Assembly: GCA_030998015.1 (NCBI GenBank)
Contig: JARWMV010000236.1
Span: 1,426,001 to 1,490,000 of the forward strand
DNA length: 64,000 nt
Reading direction: 5' to 3'
Source of the DNA: Ceratorhiza oryzae-sativae
Taxonomy: Eukaryota; Basidiomycota; Agaricomycetes; Cantharellales; Ceratobasidiaceae
The position numbers were made by a program, and so were the translations under genes. Within the stretch, counting starts at the first letter, position 1, and each line of letters opens with the position of its first letter. The notes under the pieces were generated by a model. That model was given only the letters and a program-made list of their open reading frames with translations, searched no databases and had not been told where the DNA came from. Shown piece by piece: positions 1-10,593 of the stretch.

Positions 1-633
1 GACCACGCTCGGTTCGATAGCTTCGTGGCGTCTTCAGCCGATTCTCAAAACCCAACGGTTTTGCAACCTATCCTCATCCAAGGGGTACTCCTAACGTCAT
101 ATCTGCTAGTCCCAGCCAAGCAAGTGATCGCGTTGTAGTTGGTAGGTCAACCAATCAAACGGTCATGTGCTCGAGTCTAATCGCGCTTTTTTGGGCAAAT
201 TACAGAGATGTGTTGCACCCCTGCTTGCTGACGGTCAGGGTAAGGCCGCGCCGTGCGAGTTCACGATGCGCAAAGACTCTATTGAGCGCCTTAACCACCT
301 GCAGCGGTCTAGGCCGTGCCTGCTCCTATAATGCTTTCATGCCTTGAACTGGCTAGTGGCTTTTCATGATGAGTAGTGTGTTATCCATTTTCATTCCGCG
401 GCCCATTGGCTGCATGTCCTCCGTTCGAGCAACGTGAGATGATACATGTAATGTACTGATGTACTTACACCTGACCGCAATGACTAATGAATTTACGAAC
501 CCCGAATCCGTCTGACATACGTCAATCTTATGTACTGAAAGTTTATGTGAAGGCCAAGAATGAGTTTTCAACCCAATCGACGATGATCATACAACAAAAA
601 CATTTCCAGGCTTTGGCCCATGCCCTAGCACCC
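1..633. other. Intergenic, left edge
   Basis: No coding region is supported here. Open frames on both strands are short and carry no recognisable motif. The stretch lies downstream of the 3' end of the histidine-phosphatase gene, so it holds that gene's 3' untranslated region and whatever lies beyond the window. Confidence 0.5.
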
Positions 634-1937
634 TCAAGTAACTTTGATCACAACTGGAACCACTCCCCCGGCAGGAAGCGGGTAGTTACGATGACCGATA
701 ATCCGCAAAATGGCAGCAGCAACCCCACTGTGGCATGTGATTGACACATCTTTGTTTGACGAGGTGAGCTACGTGGTATCTGGGGCGTAAACAAACGGCA
801 TACATACATGTATCAGTACTTTCCAGGTTTCCGAAAATCTTATCGAGCGTTGACCGGATCCGCTTCATAAATCGAGCATCTGATTCGGAAACGTTTTCCC
901 CCCAGAGTTCGTCCTACGAGTCGCATATAAGGTTGAATGGCAAATGAGCAAGGTTAGCCTTGCACTTAGGGGGTGTTTGTGGAGTCCTGGTGGGGTAAAC
1001 AAACATGAGACCTACTTCCTCGGTAAAACCCTCTTCGATATCAAACGCTGGATATGTAGCCTGGATATGCGCCTTGCTACTCCGATGGTCGCTGGTATAG
1101 GGTGCGAGCTGTTCGCGGAGGTTCTGATGCGAAATTCCAGTCCGGTTAGTTATGCGGAGACGACCACGCGTCTAGAATTAGAACATGCCTCGACCACGCG
1201 TGGGTTGCTGATATGGTCGTTTGGGGATGCGACATTTTTGAACGTTATGTCCAGCGTTGCGAGCGCTCGGGCGAGCGGCGAACAGAACAATTTGGTAGGC
1301 TAACCGGTACAGCCGGATAATTAGAACGTTTGGTTTCTTCGCCGGGTCGGGGTTGGAGATACACCGGACTTACGATAGGAACCGGGTCATTTGGCCTTGC
1401 CAGCTCCGCCTTCCAAAGTTCATTAACTTCTTTGGCTTGCTGCTCGCCGAGTGGGGTCAACTGGGCATCCGCTGTTTTGGTTGCAATTAGCAGGATGGTT
1501 ATGGGAGAAACCTTTCGACTCACGACCCCATGTAAATTCCTCATCGCCATTCTGTCTCCCCCACTTTGCATCCCATTGAATTGGCCCATGTTTATCCACG
1601 CCGCGGTTATCTGCTCTCGAATATCTCAGCATGTTCGTGCGCTTCTTGGGTTATGGCAATAAGGCTTACGCCACCCTTGTCCATGACGCGCGATCCAGCA
1701 TACAACATATCGGGTACCCGATGGTGCTGTGCTTTTCAGGCGCTCGATGCGTGTCTGAAAATCACTCCAATATGTCGGAGAAGTACGGTTCTTCAAACCA
1801 AAGGCTGGGGGATGTGGGTCTGCTTGGGGAGACGGATCGTTTTGGATAAAGAACCCGGGGAGCGCCTGGAATATCGGAATTAATTAGGTTCGTTTGCTAG
1901 GAGAATAATTTACTTCATAGCGAAATTGTCGGCTCAT
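634..1937 (-). CDS. Phosphoglycerate-mutase-fold histidine phosphatase, 8 exons
   Basis: Probable cytosolic phosphatase of the histidine-phosphatase superfamily; the substrate is unknown. No long open frame exists, but eight exons join cleanly: 1937-1914, 1865-1670, 1610-1524, 1471-1374, 1299-1189, 1123-1016, 913-808 and 749-634. They total 846 nt and give 281 residues. The protein starts MSRQFRYE. It carries the catalytic IARHGQG motif near residue 72, then TWGPDAQLTPLGEQQAKEV, KLFCSPLARAL (second catalytic Arg), GFTEEDELW, and SITCHSGV holding the second catalytic His. The order and spacing match fungal phosphoglycerate-mutase family proteins of about 280-320 residues. The fifth intron needs a GC donor. 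The position that usually reads HTCDKR reads YTSDHR. True glycolytic mutase function is unlikely because this subfamily is distinct. Confidence 0.85.
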
Positions 1938-2130
1938 GGTGGGTTCAGGTATAGTCTTGGAGTGCACTCAAGGATCCGGAGGTTATTATGCACTCGCGGA
2001 AGGCAGCGGGCGGTGTTCAAGGCGAGTAGCAGCTCGAGAGCGCTGGGTAAAAGGCACACGACTGGCTTGGCATGTCATCACTCCTTATGGGTCTTGTACA
2101 GTTCCTATTTTTATTTTATATTTTATATAG

Positions 2131-2150
2131 CAATAATCCACAATAATCCA
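2131..2150. repeat. Short direct repeat, 2 x 10 bp
   Basis: Two adjacent copies of caataatcca follow an AT-rich run at 2107-2130. The repeat lies in the spacer between the histidine-phosphatase promoter and the 3' end of the PAP2 gene. It is too short to imply function. Confidence 0.6.
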
Positions 2151-2208
2151 CTCTGATGGATTCAGAGAGGGTATCCAAGAAACAATTAGAGAAAGCAGGC
2201 TACATGTG

Positions 2209-3743
2209 TCATTCCGGCGATATTCTTGAGTACCTAGGCACCCATTCGGGCCTGTCGTCTGAACTCAGCCTCGGCGCGTCCCATCTCACTGCCATTCCAT
2301 GCATCCCCTGGAGCCCCTGCTGGAGTCCAACCACTTGGGTGTGCAAACGAAGGGAAGCTGGGGATACCGGTTGTGTATCCGAAATGGTCTGTTCTGAAGC
2401 ATGTGTGTGTTCACTCGACTTGGATGGAGTAGTAAAGGGAGACCAAGAGGATTTTGGACGAGGAAGAGGGATGTGGTTGAATCGATAGTCCCATACCGAC
2501 GCATATGACATGCGAAAGGCAGAGAAAGCACTAGTTGCTCCGATAACTGCTCCACCGATCACGTCGTACCAGTGATGTGAATCTATGTGCTGTGTCAATA
2601 TCCTGAGACGGGTTGGGGGGGGGTCAATTCCACGTACTGTCAACGGTTAGTACACAGCCAATGAGGGTAGCACCAAGCAGGGGAGCGAGGAAGAGAAAGA
2701 GTTTGTAAAAGTGTGGGCGTTCGTCCTATGTAGCACATGGTTAGTATGCATACAAGCACAGTGGAACGTGTTTTTACGGAAAATATTTTCATCTTCGCGT
2801 TGAAATACAAACTCAAAAATATGTATCCAGCTGCGGCCGCAGTCGTATGCCCACTTGGAAAAGATTTGGTCGCATCCCGAAGGTGGGCTTGGTTTACGTC
2901 AGGTGAGCAAATCTGCTGTGTTTTAGAAGAACCTCTCAAGGCTATGCTGGTAAACCTACCGAGATATCATACATAATGCCTTGAAATCCTGTACCAGTGC
3001 CCCGTATCCTTGACAAGTCCGGGTTGCATACTGCCAGGGGTTAAGAGAACGATGCTGAGTGGACGAGGAACCAGCTTGCCTGAGAGAAAATGAGGTCGAA
3101 ATCCTCCGACAAGCGTCTTGATAAACACCTGGAACACTGTGCCCGCCAAGACTGCCCAGATGAGGCCCCAGAACGCAGTGTTCAAATCATACACGGAGCT
3201 AGAGCCCAAGTTGTGAGCGCACAAGGTCCGCAGACGCTCTTTTGTAGACTGGGAACCCACCGTACTCGGATTTGAGCAATTGCGAAGAACAACAAAGGGA
3301 TCAAAATAGCAAGTAACGCATCGAGCCAAATAGGTATACTATGCGTCGGGTTAGCCTTTTGAGCGGATGGAAAGCCGCTGAAACTCACATTGAGCTCCTG
3401 CGAGGATAAGCAAAGGTCTATTGCACCAGTTAGCCTATGCACAATGTTTCATTATCTAGAGGACCAACTGGGTATACGATGTCTCCGTCTTCGCGGAAAA
3501 TGACTGGAAACTGCCTTGTGGATGCATTCGGAGCTGCATTAAGCCCTAGGGCCTAGTCGAAAATATCAGATAAAAAGCCCCCGGAAAAGGAAAGAATAAT
3601 TTCACCAGCGCGGCCGCGCAAATAACCGCGAGAAGGTCGAGCCAAGTATCTTGGAAATACTGTCGGAGCGTCGGCAGGTGGTCGATGAATGCCAGCCGCT
3701 TGCCTTGTTGGGTTGCCGTGGTGGGCTGGGTAGCGTTGCTCAT
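2209..3743 (-). CDS. PAP2 lipid phosphate phosphatase (Dpp1/Lpp1-like)
   Basis: Integral membrane phosphatase expected to remove phosphate from phosphatidate, diacylglycerol pyrophosphate or similar lipids. Exons read in order: start MSNATQPTTATQQ with a first membrane helix (LDLLAVICAAALVKLFF), a second helix (LDALLAILIPLLFFAIA), motif C1 KTLVGGFRP, motif C2 SFPSGHTTAA, a helix (LFLFLAPLLGATLIG), then the C3 region LTVDNSHHWYDV. A soluble Ser/Pro-rich tail follows to the stop at 2209. The C3 region normally reads S-R-x-x-D-x-x-H-H; here the S-R pair appears as Val-Leu in my splice model (intron of about 55 nt with donor gtacgt and acceptor cacatag). If that is right, a catalytic Arg is missing. 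About six membrane helices fit the family. Confidence 0.85.
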
Positions 3744-3931
3744 GGTGGTTTGGCAGGGGGAGCCTCATGCATGAGGTCGTCTGCCTCGAGTGGTTAAGCT
3801 ATCCTCGCCTGACGATGAAATGACGCACAGGATGGGGTCAGCAGCTTGGCGGCCCCACGCACTGGAGTCGCCGATCCCGTTGAACACGTGACCGCGATCG
3901 ACGTCTGCTTCCCGCCACCACTGACTTGTTC

Positions 3932-6900
3932 ATGAAATTCCAGATCGACGATCTCCCAGTGAGTAAGAAAGAACACGCCTACGCGTTCTGTTACTCATAC
4001 ACATATAGATATGTTTTCCTTACGACCGAATATACCCAGGTTTGCGATTGACACGAAACCGCCACGTTGGCGCGTAGCTAAAATATACCATTTGAAGAGC
4101 AGTATTCCTACATGTGTGACTTGAAGCGAACTCTAGATGCAGGAGTAAGGACCTTGTTTATGTGTACGAAGCAACTGATTTTAACCATAGGACAGGGTCA
4201 TTGTGTGCTTGAGATGCCTTCGGGAACTGGCAAAACTATTTCATTGTTGTCCCTAATTGTTTCTTACCAACAGGTAAACCCGTTGCCTTATCATCATCAA
4301 CACAGATCTCATCGCCACCTGTTAGTTCTATCCGACCAAGCGCAAGCTAATTTATTGCTCTCGTACCGTTCCTGAAATCGAAAAAGCGCTTTCAGAGTTA
4401 AAACGCCTCATGGCGTACCGTATTGCTCACGCCGAAACCGGAGCAGATGGCAAAAGAACGAGCGTTCACGGGTCTAGGACTTACCAGTCGCAAAAATTTG
4501 TGCCTACACCCAGAGGTATCCAAAGAGAAGAAGGGAAAAGTCGTGGACGCCCGCTGCCGTGATCTTACGAACGCAGCAGCTTGCGAGAGGGGGAGAGCGG
4601 ATCCTGAGAACAACCCACTGTGCGCCTGGCACGAGGTTCGTCTATCAACCTAGCACTTCTCTCGCGTGTACTAAATCTATGCCGATAGGGGCTCGACGAC
4701 ATGGAGGAAGGAGCGCTTGTACCTCCAGGGATTCATACGCTGGCTGACATATCACAATTCGGGCGTGAGCGAACAATGTGCCCTTACTTTACTATTCGAA
4801 GAATGGTAAGTAGAAGCACTCCCCTAACGATAGACGTACCCTTACAATATACAGATGCCTTTTGTCGACGTGGTTATTTATTCGTTCCATTATCTTTTGG
4901 ATCCAAAAGTTGCAGAGCAAGTCTCCAAGGAACTCTCAAAAGACGCCATAGTCGTGTTTGACGAAGCACACAATATTGGTAAGCTTGCATCCAGAATTTG
5001 GAAGATTAATATATCGAACATTTGCCATAGACAACGTTTGCATCGAATCCCTAAGCATCGATTTAACCAGACCTATGCTAGATGCTGCAGCACGTAGTGT
5101 TGTCAAATTGGCTGACAAGATAGAAGAGTGAGTGCCCAGACTCGCCACCAAGAACTCAACTAAGCTAGTTTTTTTGCATTCAGAATCAAGGCGACGGACG
5201 CTTCCAAGCTCCAGGACGAGTACGAAAAGTTGGTCGAAGGCCTGCAGGAGGCGGAAGAAGGCCGCGCTGAAGAGGCCTTCATGGCAAATCCCGGTTCGTC
5301 TGGTGCTTTTTATTCTAACCACTCAATCTGACTGCCCTCTTTCCCCCTCAGTGTTACCCGATGATCTCTTGAAAGAGGCGGTCCCCGGTAACATCAGGAA
5401 AGCTGAACACTTTGTTGCATTCCTTAAACGCTTGGTGGAGTACCTCAAGGTCCGTGTTCGTCTTTTTGTTTCACGACATAATTCTGAGGTAGCGCGCTAG
5501 ACTCGTATGCGAGTTCTACACGTAGTTGCAGAAACACCACTTTCTTTTCTACAGCATCTAAAAGATATCACTTATATCGAGCGACGGCCACTCAGTTTTG
5601 CGCAGAACGCTTACAATCGCTGGTCAGGACGCTTGAGCTTACGCGAATAGACGAATACTCTGCTCTCCAAAAGGTCGCAAACTTTGCAACACTGGTATCA
5701 ACATACGAGAAAGGTGCGATGTATCCGCCCTACTTGTTCTACCCAACGTTGAATATGCTGCTCAAGGATTCTTGCTCATACTGGAACCATTCGAGGGAGA
5801 AAATACCACTGTTCCAAACCCTATTTTCCATTTCACCTGCTTGGACCCCTCGCTCGCTATCAAACCCGTTTTCGAACGCTTCAGTAGCGTTGTGATTACG
5901 TCCGGGACTATCTCTCCTCTCGACATGTACCCTAAAATGCTTCAGTTTACGCCTGTCGTACAGGAGAGCTACCCGATGACCCTCACTCGCAACTGCTTCT
6001 TACCACTCGTCATCACACGCGGGTCTGATCAAGTGGCAATCAGCAGTCGATTCGAAGTACGAAACGACCCTAGCGTCGTGCGGAATTTCGGGAGCATTTT
6101 GATCGAGTACTGCAAGATTGTCCCCGATGGCGTCGTCGCCTTCTTCCCGAGCTATCTCTATATGGAGTCGATTGTTGCGGCCTGGCACGACATGGTCAGT
6201 TTCCTACACCCCTAAAACTCTAAACCCCTTTGAGTGCTGATGTTGATGCAGGGTATCTTGAGCGAAGTCTGGAAGAACAAATTGATTTTTGTGGAGACTC
6301 CGGATGCAAACGAGACAAGTGTCGCTTTAGAAAATTACCGCAAGGTATGTTCACTAATTGCAATCATTAGGCTGTGTACTGGACGTCTACATAGGCCTGT
6401 GACAACGGACGAGGGGCTGTTCTGCTATCGGTCGCCCGAGGAAAAGTTTCCGAAGGTATCGATTTTGATCACAACTACGGAAGGGCTGTCATTATGTTTG
6501 GGTCAGTAAAGTTTTGGAGTGATCGATCAAACACTCATGTGGCGCATACAGCATTCCATATCAATACACCGAAAGCAGGATCTTAAAAGCGCGACTCGAG
6601 TATCTCCGTGACGCTTATCGAATAAGAGAGTCCGAGTTCCTCGGATTCGATGCTATGCGCAACGCCGCCCAATGTGTTGGACGTGTGCTGCGAGGTAAGA
6701 CTGACTGGGGTTTGATGATCTTCGCGGACAAGGTTGGCCCGCCCTCCTTGAGCTTCCGCCACACGATTGACGCGTAATACAGCGCTTTGCGCGAGCCGAC
6801 AAGCGATCGAAGCTTCCCCGCTGGATCAACCAATATATCACAGAGAGCGCATCCAACTTGTCGACAGATATGGCGCTGGTACAATCCAAGTTGTTCATGA

Positions 6901-7094
6901 GAACGATTTCGCAGAGCCACGACACCGATCAGACTGGGGTTTCCCTGTGGACCAAGGAGGACGTGGAGGCGCATCAAGCCAAACTGCGCGCGATGGGTCC
7001 GGCTGCGGATGTCGAGATGCAAGAGGAGGCAGAAGACTACGACGGCGGGATATCAGACGACGCTCTCGCGAACGCTGACCTTGATGACGTATAG
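3932..7094 (+). CDS. RAD3: XPD/Rad3 TFIIH 5'-3' DNA helicase
   Basis: Helicase subunit of TFIIH, needed for nucleotide-excision repair and transcription initiation in the nucleus. The first exon, 3932-3958 (MKFQIDDLP), splices to [12 protein letters not shown], giving the typical XPD N-terminus. Visible in order: Walker [10 protein letters not shown]; four cysteines of the iron-sulfur region ([29 protein letters not shown]); Walker [11 protein letters not shown]; the arch region; motif [16 protein letters not shown]; motif [12 protein letters not shown]; and motif [19 protein letters not shown]. The acidic tail ends at 7094, and overall length matches the roughly 800-residue family. About ten short introns are present. 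Two single-base frame breaks, near 4436-4441 and 5590-5597, interrupt conserved sequence. An essential gene is unlikely to be dead, so sequence error is the favoured reading. Confidence 0.95.
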
Positions 7095-7238
7095 ACTCGT
7101 TCTTCAATCGCCCTACATGTTTATTTCCACAAGTATCTATACGCATTTCTGCATTTAAGGCATGTACAAGTCATAATAAATACGAGTTTACAGAAGAAGA
7201 AGAAGAAAAAAGACGAAGCTAAAATCTGATTAGCAGAC
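7095..7238. other. 3' region of XPD with (AGA) repeat
   Basis: Between the XPD stop and the next candidate there is an imperfect agaagaag run at about 7192-7212, followed by a short A tract. Nothing coding is supported. It probably holds the XPD 3' untranslated region. Confidence 0.5.
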
Positions 7239-7892
7239 CTATGTAATCACCAAATGGGAAGATTTATTTTTGCATGCATTGCACATTCCGAGTGTGTCTC
7301 CTATGACAGGTCGTGAGCGCTCCGCATACGACAGCCTGAAACGTATTTCGTACCGGCGACCATGCGTTCGGGCTGAGTGTAGTACCTCTGGCACTGACAC
7401 GTCGGTGGCGAACACGTTGATGGGTGCTGGGATGAAAACGCACACTAAACAGATCGCGCCAAACAGTGAGACCAGCGCAACGACCTAGGCGCAGACTAGG
7501 CCTTACTTGTGCGAGCCGACAGTCCCGCATAGATTCCTGGATTAGTTGGTGATGTCCGCATTCTCGATAGCAAATGAACCTCAGGACACGATTGCACTGG
7601 CGAGGCACCGGCCGAGCAAGCGCATAGAATGAGACGTGGGCGAGCATGAGCCGGTGCCAGGCATCGCTGCTGGAAGCACTTACCATTCTGCGACACAAAA
7701 AGGGACGTCGGCGGCGCACGGAGATGACGATGCGGCCTCTATCCGAACAAACGGCTTCGCTTCAGCTCGGCGCAGCTTTTGACTCAGAAACGCGATGCTT
7801 GGGCTTCTTCGTGCGCGCAGGTACAAACACACGCCGGAGGACGGTAGTCGGCAGTCGGTAGTTGGTTGGAGGGGATTGCGAGAAATGTCCAA
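7239..7892 (-). CDS. Weak candidate multi-exon gene, unknown
   Basis: I do not recognise this. On the minus strand the last exon could encode a hydrophobic run (LVSLFGAICLVCVFIPAPI) and a short basic tail that ends at 7239. An intron-like 3' end with CTAAT followed by ccag occurs near 7540, and a donor gtaagt near 7686. The exons cannot be joined uniquely, and no conserved motif is visible. It may be a small single-pass membrane protein, or non-coding. Confidence 0.2.
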
Positions 7893-8074
7893 AATGCCTT
7901 AGTCTTGAGAAAAAAGCCTCACAAAAACATAGGTTCCTAGAAGTGAAAGGATGGGGATAAGCACAGCCGAAAAAAAACTTTTTTAGAACACAAATATTGA
8001 CTAGGACCAGACCCTCAGCACAAACTTACCAAATCCGTGCGATCTAGTCATGCAGCCTAGCTTTTCCTGCGGAT
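7893..8074. other. A/T-rich spacer
   Basis: A-rich spacer. It contains a run of eight A followed by C and a T tract near 7968-7985 that could pair with itself, but no other structure supports a function. Confidence 0.4.
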
Positions 8075-8374
8075 TCAGGGGCAATAAGCGCGTGTCCCAA
8101 GAACGCCCAACACGCGATCCAAGAAACAGCACTGACAACGGTTGATTACGTCATCTGGGTGTGCATATATCCACTCATTTGCGAGCCACTCCACGCTGTG
8201 AGTACCAGACGAAGACGACGAAGATTGTACATCAAGGGCTAAATCGGAGACATAATTTGGATGAAACACCATAGTTTCAAGCTTATCCAAATTCATTTGT
8301 AACCAGTCCTGCTTGGATGTGGATACAGGCGATGGAACGAGGCGTAGTGCCGTTTCAAGATCCCGTCGCAGTCC
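8075..8374 (-). CDS. Candidate terminal exon, orphan protein
   Basis: A 3' splice acceptor (ttcaaatgtag) is followed by an open 300-nt exon of 99 codons plus stop. It reads GLRRDLETALRLVPSPVS, then a region with NLDKLETMVFHPNYVSDLAL, a Ser run, and SVEWLANEWIYAHPDDVI, ending at 8075. The amphipathic, acidic composition looks protein-like. I could not find an upstream exon that joins in phase, so this is a partial or decayed gene of unknown function. Confidence 0.35.
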   Translation of the reverse strand, partial: GLRRDLETALRLVPSPVSTSKQDWLQMNLDKLETMVFHPNYVSDLALDVQSSSSSSGTHSVEWLANEWIYAHPDDVINRCQCCFLDRVLGVLGTRAYCP

Positions 8375-8575
8375 CTACATTTGAAGATGGCAAGATGGTG
8401 CGTAGGGAGGGTAGGGGTACGCATATACATCACACTAAGACGCAGCTTTTGGGGGTAACACGACAGCAACCAACATCCAATGGCTGCTATAACTTGACGG
8501 ATCACCCTTGACATCCGTTTATATTCACCGATTTCAAAATAATATCAACTTGGCATGACTATCGCGACTGTTGAT

Positions 8576-9525
8576 CTACATCGACGAGAAAAAAACAAGA
8601 GACTGCGCTAACAGAGAGCGGCAATTTTTACAAGGACAGGGTAATCGTTGGAGTAGACGCGCTGGCCGTCCGCGTCGGGAGCCGGCTGGTAGTCGCAGGA
8701 GGGTACCTGTATTCACGATAGAAGTGACCGAAAAAGAATGGTGGGGTGGCTGGGGAGCGGGTGGATGAGGATGGCCGCCCATCGTGGCACACGAATGCAC
8801 TCGATAACTTGCGTATGGCCTGGCGGGCCGACAACAGTGTAAGTGCTGACCGGAGATCCCGGGCCTCCCGTGGTCGTCGGCGCGTCCGTATATGTGAGCG
8901 TAGGCGAATCCGTGATAAGCGGCTCTGTTGTGAAGGTTCCTGTCATCCGTGTCGATATATGTGGTGATAGAAATCGGATTGCTATCCGTCACAGTGTCGG
9001 TGGGGACAACCGAGGTCGCTGTCGGCTCGTCCGTGATAATCGAGTCCGTGAAGGTATCTGTGACGATTGAGACCGTAACTGTGTCCGTGAATACATCCGT
9101 GGATGTGTCGGTGTAAGTGTACGAGTCACTATAGCTGTAAGACTCGGTGTTGCCCGACCCCGATCCCGGGAAGTAGCAGTAGTAGTATCCCTTGTCAGAG
9201 GGATTAGTGGGGAGCGGGGCCACGGTAGAGAGGTAGTCGTGGCGGCAAGCTGAAGCGTTTGGATGGTCAGGCGAGATGTTGTACACTCCTTAGCCAGTCG
9301 CTTACTGTCTCAGTAATGGGAACCGAATCCGTGGGGAAGCTTGTGTCCGTCAGAGAGGTTGCGGTTGCGGTTGAATTGACTGAGACTGTCCGGGTGGTAG
9401 CTTGTCTACGAACCTAGAGATCGTGCATCGAGTTCAGTAAATGCGTTCAATTCTGGAAAGGATCCACGAACCGGGTTGGCCGAAACAGCTCGTGCAACCA
9501 GGGCGATAGCCAAGAGTGAGATCAT
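8576..9525 (-). pseudogene. Ser/Thr-rich secreted protein, frame-broken copy 1
   Basis: Starts MISLLAIALVARAVSANP, a signal peptide, at 9525. A first intron of about 60 nt leads to VRRQATTRTVS and a Thr/Ser-rich exon. Downstream come a KGYYYCYFPG block, a Thr/Asp-rich stalk with repeated TDT units, then STYTVVGPPG..VIECIRVP and GGHPHPP. These blocks match, in order, those of the intact copy at 10594-11314 (YYICSFP, TIECIQIPGGHPHPP). Here the blocks lie in different frames, with shifts near 9225, 8955 and 8790. It is therefore a decayed tandem duplicate, or the locus contains consensus errors. Composition suggests a cell-wall or extracellular protein; no catalytic motif is visible. Confidence 0.55.
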
Positions 9526-10593
9526 GCTGGTTCAGAGAGGAGAACTGGGCTACCGAAGATCAAAGGGTGCCCTCTTTTAAAAATGTCTCGTTTGACACTT
9601 GCCCCACGTTCCAGCGTCTGCCGCGCGTGGATGCATCTAGAGGGTCAGACCAAACCGGACCGTTCGACACCAAACGAGGAAAGAGCATCTGATGAGTGCC
9701 TTCGCGTATACTCGAACCGGTGCGCAGTTGTGATAATCCGAGAATGCGAATGCCAGCGCATGCGGTGTTAAGGTAGCGAATGGTCAGATTGCATCATTGC
9801 GCTCTGGTTGAGCGTGGATAGCAGGGTGTTCGGTGTGAGTTCTTTACGCCAAGAGGATCGTTTCAAGTGGATGCTTGTATATCGGGGACATTTAATACAA
9901 ATATTCGCATGGAACGTTTGCAGACAAGGACATCGATATCGGCGAGCCGTTTCGACCTTTGCCTATCATCGGCCACTGAACTGCGTAGGACATCACGTGA
10001 TTTCACATCTACTGAAAAGCGATTGCTTTTCAGTTTTGATTGAGCTCACGATGTCGGCCATCGCCACACTCGTGAGAGCCGAGTGCTGCGCACCCTGCTC
10101 CGCAGCTTGGAAGATGCTTGATCCACGCTCCATTCATAAAACTGGGCGGACAGCCGGTCATTGGTTGCCGGGGCTTGTTGGAGCTAGAATTGTCAACAGC
10201 CTTCGCGTGAGTCTCGCCTGAAATGAGGGTGTTTCTGGTCATATTAGCCGGTGACCGTTAGTGTGTCCGGCGACGGTGGACTCGGGCATCGCAGTCACTC
10301 ACGACATGGGTCTGGGTTCGCCAACGGCTAGCGTTTCCGAGCAATGGTTCGGCTAAGATGCTTTTGTGGTGGACGTCTATCTAGGGCTCATAGAAGTGGA
10401 TGTATGCGAAGTTCGAGACAAGAGCTGATAGTTTTTCTTTCATATTTTATATGAAATAGGTTTCTTGATATTCACCTTGCGTGTATAATTCAAAAGCGTT
10501 GATTATTATGCATACCATTATCTAACAAGGTCTATTACAAGCGAATGTCTGAAATACAATCGGGGTATAAGACGCCAACTATGTCCCAAAGTA
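9526..10593. other. Intergenic between the tandem secreted genes
   Basis: No gene is supported. A TTTAAAAG element at about 9574-9581 lies some 50 bp upstream of the copy-1 start and could be its TATA-like box. A 137-codon open frame at 9808-10221 has no motif, no splice context and biased composition. The stretch 10440-10530 is AT-rich. Confidence 0.45.

Noticed and set aside
7968..7986. A8-C-T7 palindrome
   Set aside because: Simple homopolymer pair; no gene ends close enough to call a terminator, and such terminators do not apply to nuclear polymerase II genes.
9808..10221. 137-codon plus-strand open frame between the two secreted-protein genes
   Set aside because: No motif, no codon or splice support, and composition resembling random sequence.
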